DNA from: Mycolicibacterium sp. GF69
GTDB taxonomy: Bacteria > Actinomycetota > Actinomycetes > Mycobacteriales > Mycobacteriaceae
Length of the DNA stretch: 64,000 bases
NCBI RefSeq assembly: GCF_003284965.1
Contig: NZ_QMEW01000010.1
Location: 62,001 to 126,000, forward strand
Direction of reading: 5' to 3'
This document shows positions 32,977 through 41,999 of the stretch, in pieces (the first letter of the stretch is position 1; the number at the start of each line of letters is the position of its first letter). The notes under the pieces are model-generated. The model saw only the letters and a list, made by a program, of their open reading frames with translations, did no database searches and had not been told where the DNA came from. The position numbers and the translations under genes are program-made.

Positions 32977-33438
32977 TCAGGCGCAGCAGGTGCTTTCAAC
33001 GGAATCGATTTCCGCGCAGCTGGCCTCGCATACGGATGAGGGTGCGGCGTCGGGGTTCGCCGGGTTGTCGTCGGTGATGGTGTAGAACTCCCACCAGCCG
33101 AGCGGCACATCGGGAGCGGTGACGAACACCTTGTTCTGCGTTGCGTGACAACAGACATCGTGCTCGGCGACCGCGATCTCGAGGCCGACAGCTCGGAAGC
33201 GTTCCTGCGCCGCGACGACCTGATCGGCTGTGTCAACTTCGACCCCGAGATGGTTGAGGCTCTCGTCGGCGGCGGATTTTTCGATCAGCACCAGCTTCAA
33301 CGGCGGGTCCTCGATCGCGAAGTTGGCGTAGCCGTCGCGCACCTTGTGCGGCGGTACGCCAAACATCTTCTCGTAGAACGCGGTCGCCACCGAAATGTCA
33401 TCGACGTTCAGTGCGAGCTGGATTCGTGTGTTGGCCAT
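32977..33438 (-). CDS. ArsI/CadI-like vicinal-oxygen-chelate protein
   Basis: A 153-residue protein of the glyoxalase/dioxygenase fold, close to CadI (Rv2641, cadmium-induced) and ArsI, the non-haem iron C-As lyase. It has LALNVDDISVATAFYEKMFG, NHLGVEV and FYTI as fold/metal positions. The vicinal cysteine pair (VCCHATQNKVF) is needed by ArsI to bind trivalent organoarsenicals, and a second CC ends the protein. ATG 33438 follows AAGGAG. No ArsR gene is adjacent; the nearest regulator is the convergent SigZ-like factor. C-As lyase versus cadmium-responsive protein cannot be settled from sequence alone. Confidence 0.8.
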   Translation of the reverse strand: MANTRIQLALNVDDISVATAFYEKMFGVPPHKVRDGYANFAIEDPPLKLVLIEKSAADESLNHLGVEVDTADQVVAAQERFRAVGLEIAVAEHDVCCHATQNKVFVTAPDVPLGWWEFYTITDDNPANPDAAPSSVCEASCAEIDSVESTCCA

Positions 33439-33602
33439 GGTGACTCCTTCAGGGTCGGTGCTGGACGCCTGTTCTGACGCGTGCGGGTTCCCACGGACGC
33501 AACGCCGAGGTGACCGTGCGTCTTTCTCGACGGAAAGCGTCAGTAGATGTAAGTACTCCCAAGGCAATCGGCCTTGCGGGCGATCACGAAAGGATGTTCA
33601 CC

Positions 33603-33851
33603 ATGGAGATTCGTACGCTTTTGGCCAAGACGATCGCGGCAGTCGCGTTGTCCACTGCACTCGCGGGCTTCGGCGCCGACGTGGCCGAAGCCAGACCCCG
33701 CGACGGCAGCTGCGCCGGGCTACTGAATGCGGCCAGCCACGCCAAAGCAAACGCCGATCACTATGTTCGCCAGGGCGACAACGGAAACGCCCGCTATTGG
33801 CAATCGGTCTACCAAAAGACGATTGACAACATTGCACGGCGGAACTGCTGA
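33603..33851 (+). CDS. Small secreted protein of unknown function
   Basis: An 82-residue protein with a Sec signal peptide (MEIRTLLAKTIAAVALSTAL, cleavage probably near AEA-RP at residues 28-30). The mature part is about 53 residues with two cysteines, one near the start (GSCAG) and one at the very end (RRNC), able to form one disulfide. ATG 33603 follows GAAAGGA; ATG 33594 is an alternative. I do not recognise a family. Confidence 0.72.
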   Translation: MEIRTLLAKTIAAVALSTALAGFGADVAEARPRDGSCAGLLNAASHAKANADHYVRQGDNGNARYWQSVYQKTIDNIARRNC

Positions 33852-33907
33852 GAGCCACTCGGCCGGCGATCGGATACGAAAGATACGCGGAGTCGGCCGA
33901 CCGGCCG

Positions 33908-34618
33908 CTACTTGGCCGCGTTGGCGAGCATGTCACGGGCAATGGTGGCGGCCTCGTCGCCGATCGAATAGCTGCACGCCCACGTCTCGACGCTCAGATT
34001 CGACGCCGCCGAGAGCGCGTGCTGGCATGCCCACCCGTCGGCATCGGTCTGCGTCGCGATCTGGGTGATCAGCCTGTCCTCCGTATGCACCTCGTCGAAC
34101 TCCCACAGGTGCGATGAGCCCGAACTTCCCACCGTCACAGTGGAATTCGCGCAGCCCTCCCAAGCCGACCTGGAGTCGTCGAAGAAACGTGCCGCATCCT
34201 CGGCCGAGGAGTACAGCACCGCGGTCTGTTCGACCCAGTGATCGTTGTCGGCGTCCGGTTCGCGCGCCACCTGGTCGCGCACGTCGGTCCATCCGCTGCC
34301 CGCGTAGACCGGCTCCTCCGCGCCGTAGATGGCGCCGAGGCATTCGCGGTCCGCCACGGCATCGGAATGATCGGTCATCTCCTCGAGTTCGCTCGTCACC
34401 TTCATCCTGGTCGCACCCATGATCCCGTTCAGCTCTCCGATGGACAGCAACACATCGTCGAGCTGCGCGGCGGTCAGTGGCGGCACGTCGTGCGGCCCGG
34501 CGCCCTGCGCCCGCACGCCCGTTCCCGAGACCGTGCTCACGCAGCCGGCCAGCAGCACGGAGGTCGCCAGGACGGCACTCACGGCGCTTGCGCGCAGCGC
34601 CGTGTCCCATGGACTCAC
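33908..34618 (-). CDS. PknH_C-type sensor lipoprotein
   Basis: A 236-residue lipoprotein whose signal ends VLLAGC. The mature part has the conserved cysteines and SELEEMTDHSD...CLGAIYGAE...W pattern of the extracellular domain of the kinase PknH, found in many mycobacterial lipoproteins. No kinase is attached. The ligand is unknown. GTG 34618 is chosen because it puts the signal peptide at the N-terminus; a TTG further upstream is less likely. It is next to a second member of the family (LppR-like), suggesting local duplication. Confidence 0.78.
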   Translation of the reverse strand: MSPWDTALRASAVSAVLATSVLLAGCVSTVSGTGVRAQGAGPHDVPPLTAAQLDDVLLSIGELNGIMGATRMKVTSELEEMTDHSDAVADRECLGAIYGAEEPVYAGSGWTDVRDQVAREPDADNDHWVEQTAVLYSSAEDAARFFDDSRSAWEGCANSTVTVGSSGSSHLWEFDEVHTEDRLITQIATQTDADGWACQHALSAASNLSVETWACSYSIGDEAATIARDMLANAAK

Positions 34619-34655
34619 CGCGTCATTGTGCCCGACCGGTGGCAAATTCGCGGGG

Positions 34656-34704
34656 CGGCGGCCATTTTCGCCCTGCGGCGGTCATTTTCGCCCTGCGGCC
34701 GTCA
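34656..34704. repeat. 20-bp tandem repeat (about 2.4 copies) running into the lppR stop codon
   Basis: Units 34656-34675 and 34676-34695 differ at one base (core CATTTTCGCCCTGCGGC); a partial third unit ends at 34704, the lppR stop. The repeat forms most of the gap between the two lipoprotein genes. Confidence 0.8.
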
Positions 34705-35421
34705 GGAGCCGTCCAGCTTGTCCAGCATCAGGTCCGCGACCAGGGCGGCGTTCCGCGCGCCGGTCGCACTGGGACCGCCGACATCGGCGATCTCCACGTC
34801 CACGATGCAGTCCCCGGCGACACCGAGCGCCCGCTGAACCGTCGAACCGGCGTCCTGCATCACGACCGCCGATACGATCCGTTCGTCGATGCCGACGTCG
34901 GTGATCCGGCTGGTGCCCTGCGCACCGCGACCGGCTTGGCTCAGCACCAGCGTCTGGCCGTTGCACCGGTGCCATTTGTCGGCCGAGCCGGCGAAGAACT
35001 CCCGCGCGGCATCGGCGTCGACGAACTCGACCACCCCGAAGAATCCGGTGGAGGTCGGGCCGTTGACGTCGCCGCCGGCCCACGACTGGCTGGCCACCGA
35101 CTGCACCGGGCTGGCCTGGTAGACGACCTTCTCCAACCGGTATCCGGTGCTCACGCAGTCCAGCGGCGTCGCCTCGGCTTCCCGCACACCCTGCAGCAGC
35201 ATGTCGGCGCCGCCCTCGACCAGTTGGCCCATGAACCCGTCGGCGCCCAGCATGATGCTCAGCTCCTCGGCGGTTGGCAGCGCCCGGTCCAACGTCCGGT
35301 TCGGCGAGGGCTTGACGACCTCGGCGACGCGCGGGGATGGCGGCTCGGCGGCCGGAGCCGAACAGCCGGCGAGGATCGCGCATGCGCCCAACGTCGCCGT
35401 CACCGTCGCGCGCTTGCTCAT
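34702..35421 (-). CDS. lppR: LppR-like lipoprotein (PknH_C family)
   Basis: A 239-residue lipoprotein with signal MSKRATVTATLGACAILAGC and then a PknH_C-type domain (paired cysteines in LDCVST, WHRCNGQ and GDCIVD; FVDADAAREFF). In position it corresponds to M. tuberculosis LppR (Rv2403c), between the trehalase and lepA genes. It lies 7 bp beyond lepA on the same strand and may be in one transcript with it in the order lepA-lppR. Its role is unknown. Confidence 0.8.
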   Translation of the reverse strand: MSKRATVTATLGACAILAGCSAPAAEPPSPRVAEVVKPSPNRTLDRALPTAEELSIMLGADGFMGQLVEGGADMLLQGVREAEATPLDCVSTGYRLEKVVYQASPVQSVASQSWAGGDVNGPTSTGFFGVVEFVDADAAREFFAGSADKWHRCNGQTLVLSQAGRGAQGTSRITDVGIDERIVSAVVMQDAGSTVQRALGVAGDCIVDVEIADVGGPSATGARNAALVADLMLDKLDGS

Positions 35422-35428
35422 CGGCGAG

Positions 35429-37330
35429 CTATTTCTTGGCCTTGTCGGCGGACGAGTCGGTAGACAGGGCGGCGACGAACGCCTCCTGCGGCACCTCGAC
35501 CCGGCCGATGGTCTTCATCCGCTTCTTGCCTTCCTTCTGCTTCTCCAGCAGCTTGCGCTTGCGGGTTATGTCACCGCCATAGCACTTCGATAGCACGTCT
35601 TTGCGGATCGCGCGGATGTTTTCGCGAGCGATGATCTTCGAACCGATCGCCGCCTGCACCGGAACCTCGAACTGTTGGCGCGGGATCAGCTCTTTGAGCT
35701 TGGTCGTCATCTTGGTGCCGTAGGCGTAGGCCGACTCCTTGTGCACGATCGCGCTGAACGCGTCGACCGGCTCGCCCTGCAGCAGGATGTCGACCTTGAC
35801 GAGGTCGGCTTCCTGCTCGCCGGCCTCCTCGTAGTCGAGGCTGGCGTAGCCACGGGTGCGCGACTTCAGCGCGTCGAAGAAGTCGAAGATGATTTCGCCC
35901 AGCGGCAGCGTGTAGCGCAGCTCCACCCGCTCCGGCGAGAGGTAGTCCATGCCGCCGAGCTCGCCGCGCCGGGACTGACACAGCTCCATGATGGTCCCGA
36001 TGAATTCGCTCGGCGCGATGATCGTGGTCTTGACCACCGGCTCGTAAACCGTGCGGATCTTGCCGTCCGGCCAGTCCGACGGGTTGGTTACTTGCATTTC
36101 GCTGATCTCGCCGCCCTTGGCCTCCTTCTCCACCCGGTACACCACGTTGGGCGAGGTGGAGATGAGGTCGAGGTTGAACTCGCGCTCGAGCCGCTCGCGG
36201 GTGATCTCCATGTGCAGCAGCCCCAAAAAGCCGCTGCGGAAGCCGAACCCGAGCGCCACCGATGTTTCGGGCTCATACGTCAGCGCCGCATCGTTGAGTT
36301 GCAGCTTGTCCAACGCGTCGCGCAGATCCGGATAGTCCGAGCCGTCCACCGGATACAGCCCGGAGTAGACCATCGGGCGCGGCTCGCGGTATCCCGTGAG
36401 CGGTTCGGCCGCACCGTGGCGCGCCGTCGTCACGGTGTCACCGACCTTCGACTGGCGCACATCCTTCACGCCGGTGATGAGGTAGCCCACCTCCCCAACA
36501 CCGAGGCCCGCGGAGGCCTTGGGTTCCGGCGAGACGATGCCGACCTCGAGCAGTTCGTGGGTGGCGCCCGTCGACATCATCTTGATGCGCTCGCGCGGGA
36601 CGATCTTGCCGTCGACGACGCGGACGTAGGTCACCACGCCGCGGTAGGTGTCGTAGACCGAATCGAAGATCATCGCCCTGGCCGGCGCGTCGGCATCGCC
36701 GACCGGCGGCGGCACCTCACGCACGACGTGGTCGAGCAGGTCGGCGACCCCGGCGCCGGTCTTGCCGGACACCCGCAGCACGTCGCTGGGCTCGCAGCCG
36801 ATGATGTGGGCGAGTTCGGCGGCGTAGCGGTCCGGGTCCGCCGCGGGCAAGTCGATCTTGTTGAGCACCGGGATGATGTGCAGGTCGCGGTCGAGCGCGA
36901 GGTAAAGATTGGCCAGCGTCTGCGCCTCGATGCCCTGGGCGGCGTCGACGAGCAGCACCGCGCCTTCGCAGGCCTCCAACGCGCGGGACACCTCATAAGT
37001 GAAGTCGACGTGGCCGGGGGTGTCGATCAGGTGCAGTACGTAGTCCTGCTCGACGCCCTGCTCCGTCATCTTCCAGGGCAGCCGCACGTTCTGCGCCTTG
37101 ATCGTGATGCCGCGCTCGCGCTCGATGTCCATCCGGTCGAGGTACTGCGCGCGCATGTCGCGATCGGCGACGACGCCGGTCAGTTGCAGCATCCGATCGG
37201 CCAGCGTCGACTTGCCGTGGTCGATATGGGCGATGATGCAGAAGTTCCGGATCTGCGCCGGCGCCGTGAAGGTCTGATCGGCGAAACTGCTGATGGGAAT
37301 CTCCTGGTGAGCCGGGACGACGGGTGTCAC
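35429..37330 (-). CDS. lepA: LepA (elongation factor 4), ribosome back-translocase
   Basis: A 633-residue GTPase with G1 [10 protein letters not shown]3 DTPGH, G4 NKID, and the LepA-specific C-terminal domain ending [16 protein letters not shown]. It acts on stalled or mistranslocated ribosomes and in 30S maturation. The frame stays open far upstream, so the start is uncertain; GTG 37330 ([16 protein letters not shown]) is chosen because the conserved IPISSFAD segment is retained and relatives have a short leader of this kind. Divergent from the PemK-like gene. Confidence 0.95.
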   Translation of the reverse strand: MTPVVPAHQEIPISSFADQTFTAPAQIRNFCIIAHIDHGKSTLADRMLQLTGVVADRDMRAQYLDRMDIERERGITIKAQNVRLPWKMTEQGVEQDYVLHLIDTPGHVDFTYEVSRALEACEGAVLLVDAAQGIEAQTLANLYLALDRDLHIIPVLNKIDLPAADPDRYAAELAHIIGCEPSDVLRVSGKTGAGVADLLDHVVREVPPPVGDADAPARAMIFDSVYDTYRGVVTYVRVVDGKIVPRERIKMMSTGATHELLEVGIVSPEPKASAGLGVGEVGYLITGVKDVRQSKVGDTVTTARHGAAEPLTGYREPRPMVYSGLYPVDGSDYPDLRDALDKLQLNDAALTYEPETSVALGFGFRSGFLGLLHMEITRERLEREFNLDLISTSPNVVYRVEKEAKGGEISEMQVTNPSDWPDGKIRTVYEPVVKTTIIAPSEFIGTIMELCQSRRGELGGMDYLSPERVELRYTLPLGEIIFDFFDALKSRTRGYASLDYEEAGEQEADLVKVDILLQGEPVDAFSAIVHKESAYAYGTKMTTKLKELIPRQQFEVPVQAAIGSKIIARENIRAIRKDVLSKCYGGDITRKRKLLEKQKEGKKRMKTIGRVEVPQEAFVAALSTDSSADKAKK

Positions 37331-37396
37331 CAGCGTATCCAGGCGGCGCCCGCAGCACACAATCGCGCGGTGCGGCCCTCGCTTATGCTCGGAAAC

Positions 37397-37996
37397 ATGG
37401 CTCCGCCCTGGAAAGCAATGCGGACGTTCCAGCGGTTCACCGAGAACTTGGTGTTCAACGAGGCGCCCAAGTTCATCCGTCAGATCGGTCAGTCCGAAAC
37501 CGTGCAACGCGGTATCGCGCAGGGCATCAAGATCGGGTTGGATGCGATCGCGGGGACCACGAAGGATGAAGCCCCCGCAATCACCGCGGGACGGCCGGTC
37601 AGCAGCAATTACGTGCCGACCGCCCACCGCGCCCGCAAGGTCTTGTACGCGCCCGACCTCGACGGCCGCGCCGATCCCGGCGAGATCGTGTGGACCTGGG
37701 TGGTCTACGAGGACGATCCGACGCAAGGCAAGGATCGGCCCGTCCTGGTGGTCGGGCGCGACCGGTCCACGCTGCTGGGCCTCATGTTGTCCAGCCAGGA
37801 CCACGATCGCGACGAGGCGAACTGGGTGCCCATCGGCAGCGGCACCTGGGACTATGAGGGCCGGGCCAGTTGGGTGCGGCTGGACCGGGTGCTCGACGTT
37901 CCCGAGGACGGCATCCGCCGCGAAGGCGCGATCCTGGCTCGCGAGCGCTTCGAGGTCATCGCGACCCGCCTGCGCGCCGAATACTCCTGGAGCTGA
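37397..37996 (+). CDS. PemK/MazF-fold conserved protein (Rv2405-like)
   Basis: A 199-residue protein. The C-terminal half (from about residue 90) has the PemK/MazF-like barrel pattern: [29 protein letters not shown], then [22 protein letters not shown]. The N-terminal half is a helical extension not seen in ordinary toxins. No antitoxin gene is adjacent, so a toxin role is doubtful. A -10 element TATGCT ends 7 bp before ATG 37397, indicating a leaderless transcript; ATG 37385 lies inside that element and is therefore less likely. Confidence 0.78.
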   Translation: MAPPWKAMRTFQRFTENLVFNEAPKFIRQIGQSETVQRGIAQGIKIGLDAIAGTTKDEAPAITAGRPVSSNYVPTAHRARKVLYAPDLDGRADPGEIVWTWVVYEDDPTQGKDRPVLVVGRDRSTLLGLMLSSQDHDRDEANWVPIGSGTWDYEGRASWVRLDRVLDVPEDGIRREGAILARERFEVIATRLRAEYSWS

Positions 37997-38011
37997 CCCG
38001 ATTTTTTTGCG

Positions 38012-38069
38012 CGAACGTGGGTTACCCGCACGCATTTGCGTCAGAAGCGTGCATCAAGCCCACGCTCGG
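38012..38069. repeat. Imperfect long stem-loop between the PemK-like and GNAT genes
   Basis: Arm 38012-38034 (GCGAACGTGGGTTACCCG...) and arm 38047-38069 pair imperfectly: GCGTGC and CCCACG blocks match, with mismatches between. A run of seven T (38002-38008) sits just before it. It lies between two convergent genes and may terminate either one. Confidence 0.5.
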
Positions 38070-38137
38070 CGGGATAGTCAGCGCTAGGCGGGATCGTCAG
38101 CGCTCGGCGGGATCGTCAGCGCTCGGCGGGATAGTCA
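38062..38137. repeat. Four tandem 19-bp repeats ending at the GNAT stop codon
   Basis: Units at 38062, 38081, 38100 and 38119 share GGCGGGAT(A/C)GTCA and are nearly identical. The last ends at 38137 and contains the stop codon of the minus-strand acetyltransferase gene, so each upstream copy repeats the stop triplet. Confidence 0.88.
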
Positions 38138-38740
38138 GCGCGGGTGGCGCCACATCGGCCACAGGCTCGGACCACCGTCGGGCAGGTTGATCTCGCCGGT
38201 GACGTCGAATCCGAAGCGCTGGTAGTACCCGATGTTGTCCGGGTTGCTCGACTCGAGATATGCGGGCGCGTGCTCGGCGTCGCAGCGGTCCAGACGCGAC
38301 CGCATCAGCGCTTGTCCGAAGCCGGTGCCCCGCACCGTCGGGTCGCTGCCGATCACCCCGAGATACCAGTGCGGCTCCTCGGGATGCTGCTCCTTCATCA
38401 GGTCGGCGACGTATTGGCCGCGGCGCACCCTCGTCCCGAACGCCCGGATGAACGCGGGCATCATCCGCAGTTCCTGCAGCTGCGTCTGCTTCCACTCGCC
38501 CGGCGGATCCCACAGCGCAGCGGCTCCGACGCGTCCGTTGCCGGCGACCTCGACGCCTTCGGTGCGCAGGAAATGGTGCCGGGTCATGGCCGCGAACATT
38601 CGCTGCAGTCCGCGCTCACGCGCTGCGTCGTCGGGCAGCATCCACGCCATCAGCGGATCGTCGTAGAACGCCCGAGCGAGGACGCGCGACATCTCGCGCA
38701 CGTGCCGCCGCGAAGCGGGCGCGACCTCGACCTCAGCCAC
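38135..38740 (-). CDS. GNAT-family N-acetyltransferase
   Basis: A 201-residue acetyltransferase. The acetyl-CoA loop is VIGSDPTVRGTGFGQALM near residue 129 (RGTGFG as the pyrophosphate-binding motif). YLESSNPDNIGYYQRFGFDVTGE is the typical final strand-helix. The substrate is unknown. Its first 8 bp overlap the end of the CBS gene, so the two are co-transcribed. Confidence 0.85.
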   Translation of the reverse strand: MAEVEVAPASRRHVREMSRVLARAFYDDPLMAWMLPDDAARERGLQRMFAAMTRHHFLRTEGVEVAGNGRVGAAALWDPPGEWKQTQLQELRMMPAFIRAFGTRVRRGQYVADLMKEQHPEEPHWYLGVIGSDPTVRGTGFGQALMRSRLDRCDAEHAPAYLESSNPDNIGYYQRFGFDVTGEINLPDGGPSLWPMWRHPR

Positions 38741-39161
38741 GGGTGATGTAGGCCTGCAGATGCTCCTGCTGCGCTTCGAGCTCTTCCATCCGCGTCTTGA
38801 CCACGTCGCCGATGCTGACGATGCCCGCCAGCCGGCCGTTGTGCATCACCGGGATGTGCCGCACCCGGTTCGTCGTCATCAGTGCGCTCAGGCTGTCGAC
38901 CGAGTCATCGGGTGCGCAGGTCGCCACGAACTTGGTCATGATTTCCGAAACCGGCCTGCGCAACAGGTCAGCGCCGTGGGTTTGCAGTGCCCGTACGACG
39001 TCGCGTTCGGAGACCATGCCGACCACACCGTCGGGTGACACCACCACCATCGCGCCGATGTTGTGCACTGACAGCTCGGTGAGCAGCCCTGCGACCGAGG
39101 TTTCCGGGGTAATCGTGGCCACCGCGGCGCCTTTGCTCCGCAACACGTCCGCGATCCGCAT
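38733..39161 (-). CDS. Two-CBS-domain protein (Rv2406c-like)
   Basis: A 142-residue protein made of a CBS pair (residues about 8-60 and 75-128; GMVSERDVVRAL and GIVSIGDVVKTRMEEL). Such stand-alone pairs bind adenine nucleotides and often regulate a partner. It is a hypoxia-linked type in mycobacteria, although no DosR site was confirmed here. Overlaps the GNAT gene downstream. Confidence 0.88.
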   Translation of the reverse strand: MRIADVLRSKGAAVATITPETSVAGLLTELSVHNIGAMVVVSPDGVVGMVSERDVVRALQTHGADLLRRPVSEIMTKFVATCAPDDSVDSLSALMTTNRVRHIPVMHNGRLAGIVSIGDVVKTRMEELEAQQEHLQAYITRG

Positions 39162-39302
39162 CCTTGCCTCCGCTCGTGATGTTCCTCACAGGCTACCGGA
39201 CAGGCGTGGCGCGGAAGGGTTTGCGAGGTTGCAACCGGGTCACGGCCCGGCCGGACCGCGATTGGCGCCCGTCTGAGACGACCGTCGGGTATATGTGGGG
39301 CC

Positions 39303-40163
39303 ATGATCGAGGTCACGCTGCTCGGCACCGGAAGCCCCATCCCCGACGCCCGGCGGGCCGGCCCGTCGACGCTCGTCCGCGCGGGCGGGCAGACGTTCCT
39401 GATCGACTGCGGCCGCGGCGTGCAGCAACGCCTGACGGCCGCGGGCGCCGCCGCCAACGGGTTGGCGGCGCTGCTGTTGACGCACCTGCACAGCGACCAC
39501 ATCGCGGATCTGGGCGATGTGATCATCACCCGCTGGGTTTCCACCTTCACCCCCGAGCAAGCACCGCTGCCGATCATCGGCCCGCCGGGCACCGCTGAGG
39601 TCGTCGAGAACACGCTCAAGGCGTTCGGCTTCGATATCGGCTACCGCATCGCTCATCACGCCGACCTGACGTCCCCACCGCCGGTGCAGGTGTACGAGTA
39701 CACCGAGGGCGAGGTGTGGAACAGCGACGGCGTGACGATCCGGGTCGCGCCGACCGACCATCGCCCCGTCGCACCGACGATCGGTTTCCGCGTCGAGCAC
39801 GCCGACGCGTCGGTTGTGCTGGCCGGCGACACCGTGCCCTGCGAAAGCCTCGACGAGCTGGCCGCCGGCGCAGGTGCCCTGGTGCACACCGTGATCCGCA
39901 AGGACCTGATCGACAAGATGCCCATGCAGCGCATCCGTGACATCTGCGACTACCACTCCTCGGTCGAGGAGGCGGCGGCCACCGCGGCGCGGGCCGGGGC
40001 CGGGATTCTCATCCTGACGCACTACGTCCCGGCCATCGAACCGGGACAGGAAGAAGATTGGCGGGCGCTGGCCGCGTCGGTGTTCGACCGGCAGATCGAA
40101 CTCGGCGACGACCTGCTTCGCGTCGAGGTGCACCCCGGCGTCTGCGCGAAACCGGCCAAGTAA
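39303..40163 (+). CDS. rnz: Ribonuclease Z-like metallo-beta-lactamase-fold nuclease
   Basis: A 286-residue protein with LLGTGSPIP at the N-terminus and the zinc motif HLHSDH (residues 61-66), further metal ligands in AGDT and near the C-terminus (LTHY). It fits the tRNA 3' processing enzyme RNase Z, equivalent to Rv2407. The exosite arm of classical tRNase Z is not obvious, so a different phosphodiester substrate remains possible. Confidence 0.85.
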   Translation: MIEVTLLGTGSPIPDARRAGPSTLVRAGGQTFLIDCGRGVQQRLTAAGAAANGLAALLLTHLHSDHIADLGDVIITRWVSTFTPEQAPLPIIGPPGTAEVVENTLKAFGFDIGYRIAHHADLTSPPPVQVYEYTEGEVWNSDGVTIRVAPTDHRPVAPTIGFRVEHADASVVLAGDTVPCESLDELAAGAGALVHTVIRKDLIDKMPMQRIRDICDYHSSVEEAAATAARAGAGILILTHYVPAIEPGQEEDWRALAASVFDRQIELGDDLLRVEVHPGVCAKPAK

Positions 40164-40172
40164 CCCGCGAAC

Positions 40173-41012
40173 TCAGGCCAGCCGGGTGATCTCGACGACC
40201 ACGTCGAGGTCGGTCGACCCCTCGCCGGAGTAGATCCCTTTCAACGGGCTGACATCGGAGTAGTCCCTGCCGACACCCACGCTGACGTACTGCTCGTTGA
40301 TCGCGGTGTCGTTGGTGGGGTCGTAGTTCCACCAGCCACCCGTCCACGCCTGCACCCACGCGTGGCTCTGCCCGTCGATGGTGTCGCCGATGGTGGCCGT
40401 GCGCTTGGGATGTAGATATCCCGAGACATAGCGGGCCGGGATACCCATGGCGCGCAACAGGATCAGCGTCAGGTGCGCGAAGTCCTGGCAGACCCCTTTG
40501 CCCTCCCGCAACGCGTCGAGCCCCGAGGAGTGCACGCCGGTGGTGCCCGCCACGTAGGCCAGCTCGCTGTGCACCCAGTGCGCGGCGGCCGTGACGGCCT
40601 CGCGTGGTGCATGATCCTTGATGATCCGCTGGCCCACCCGGCGGATCCGCTTACTGTCGGGCGTGTAGTGCGCGGGGGCGAGCACCTCGTAGAACCGGTC
40701 GACGACGGCCTCGGACTGCAGATCCTCCCACGTCACGTCGTGATCGGGCATCTCGTCCAGATCGGTCTCCACCACCGACGACGACGTCACCTCGAGTTCG
40801 GTATGCGGCGCGTGCAGGTCGAACGCCGTCACCGCGGTGCCCCAGTAGTCGACATAGCGGTAATTCCTGGTGGCGGGGACGGTTTCGACACGGTTGAGGA
40901 TGACGTTCTGCCGCGAGTCCGACCGCGGCGTCAGCCGTGCCTCGTTGAACGACGCCGTCACCGGTGACTTGTACGCGTAGCCCGTCGAGTGCACCACCCG
41001 CAGCCGCCACAT
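40173..41012 (-). CDS. Transglutaminase-like cysteine protease-fold protein (Rv2409c-like)
   Basis: A 279-residue protein with an N-terminal beta domain (VVHSTGYAYKSPVTASFNEARL) and a transglutaminase core: the catalytic cysteine in EGKGVCQDFAHL, His in SHAWVQAW and Asp in YDPTND. It always occurs with an alpha-E protein and a permuted ATP-grasp enzyme, as here, a trio predicted to make or process a peptide-like conjugate. Its start shares one base with the alpha-E stop (TGATG). Confidence 0.85.
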   Translation of the reverse strand: MWRLRVVHSTGYAYKSPVTASFNEARLTPRSDSRQNVILNRVETVPATRNYRYVDYWGTAVTAFDLHAPHTELEVTSSSVVETDLDEMPDHDVTWEDLQSEAVVDRFYEVLAPAHYTPDSKRIRRVGQRIIKDHAPREAVTAAAHWVHSELAYVAGTTGVHSSGLDALREGKGVCQDFAHLTLILLRAMGIPARYVSGYLHPKRTATIGDTIDGQSHAWVQAWTGGWWNYDPTNDTAINEQYVSVGVGRDYSDVSPLKGIYSGEGSTDLDVVVEITRLA

Positions 41013-41983
41013 CAGATTTCACCTTCTTCGACGACGAGCGCACCGTTGTGCCCCGCGTCATGCCATGCCACCCACGGCGCGGAATGAAAGTACTGCAGCG
41101 CCAACGCTTCCCCGACCTCGTAACAGGTCTGCTGCAGGTCGGCGAGCCGTTGTTCGAGCGATTCGAGCAGCACGCCGGGACGCAGGAACTCCAGCTCGCT
41201 GCGCGCCCTGCCGAGCAGCCGTTGCGCTTCGGCGGTGGCGCCGAGCCGGCTGTGCGGACGGTTCATCAACTCGTCGAGGCTGTGTTCGGCCAGCCGTAGC
41301 GAGTAGAAGATCGAGCGCGGGAAAAGCCGGTCCAGCAGCATGAACTCGACGACCCGTCCAGCGTCGAGCACCCCGCGATAGGTACGCAGGTAAGTGTCGT
41401 GCGCACCGGCACAGCGCAGCAACGTCACCCAGGCCGGCGACGACGCGCTGTCGCCGACCCGCGACAACAGCAGCCGCACAGTCATGTCGACGCGTTCGAT
41501 CGCCCGGCCGAGAACCATGAAGCGATAGCCGTCATCGCGGGACAACGTCGAGTCGGCCAGCCCGGCGAACATCGCCGCCCGGCCTTCGACGAACGAGAGG
41601 AACTCATGGGGCCCAAGTCGTTTGGCGGCGCGTTCGCGCTCAGCGAGCGCGTTGTAGGTGGTGTTGAGACATTCCCACAACTCGGTGGACGTGACTTCGC
41701 GTGCCCCGCGTGCGTTTTCGCGGGCCGCCGAGACCGCATCGACGATGGACCCCTGCGTACCACGGCTGAACGCCACGATGTCGGTCAGCGACCACACGTC
41801 CAGCGGTGCGTCCGGCGCCTCCATTCCGAGCACCCGCAACAACGTTCGCGACGCCTGGTCGGGGTCGACGCTGGAGTCTTCGAGCAGTTGGTGCACGGTC
41901 ACGTCGAGGATGCGCGCAGTGTCGTCGGCGCGTTCGACGTAACGGCCGATCCAGTACAGCGATTCAGCGTTGCGGGCCAACAT
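41012..41983 (-). CDS. Alpha-E domain protein (Rv2410c-like)
   Basis: A 323-residue all-helical alpha-E (DUF403) protein beginning MLARNAESLYWIGRYVERADDTARILD, the diagnostic N-terminus. It has many charged helices and no catalytic motif that I recognise. It lies between the permuted ATP-grasp gene and the transglutaminase-like gene and is probably a subunit of that predicted peptide-ligase system. Confidence 0.87.
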   Translation of the reverse strand: MLARNAESLYWIGRYVERADDTARILDVTVHQLLEDSSVDPDQASRTLLRVLGMEAPDAPLDVWSLTDIVAFSRGTQGSIVDAVSAARENARGAREVTSTELWECLNTTYNALAERERAAKRLGPHEFLSFVEGRAAMFAGLADSTLSRDDGYRFMVLGRAIERVDMTVRLLLSRVGDSASSPAWVTLLRCAGAHDTYLRTYRGVLDAGRVVEFMLLDRLFPRSIFYSLRLAEHSLDELMNRPHSRLGATAEAQRLLGRARSELEFLRPGVLLESLEQRLADLQQTCYEVGEALALQYFHSAPWVAWHDAGHNGALVVEEGEI

Positions 41984-41999
41984 GTTCGATCACCCCGTC

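Noticed and set aside
37397..37996. Toxin-antitoxin module
   Set aside because: No antitoxin-like ORF is adjacent, and the protein has a long extension and conserved housekeeping synteny.
35429..38035. An 868-residue frame for LepA
   Set aside because: The N-terminal excess is antisense to the PemK-like gene and resembles nothing; LepA proteins are about 600-650 residues.
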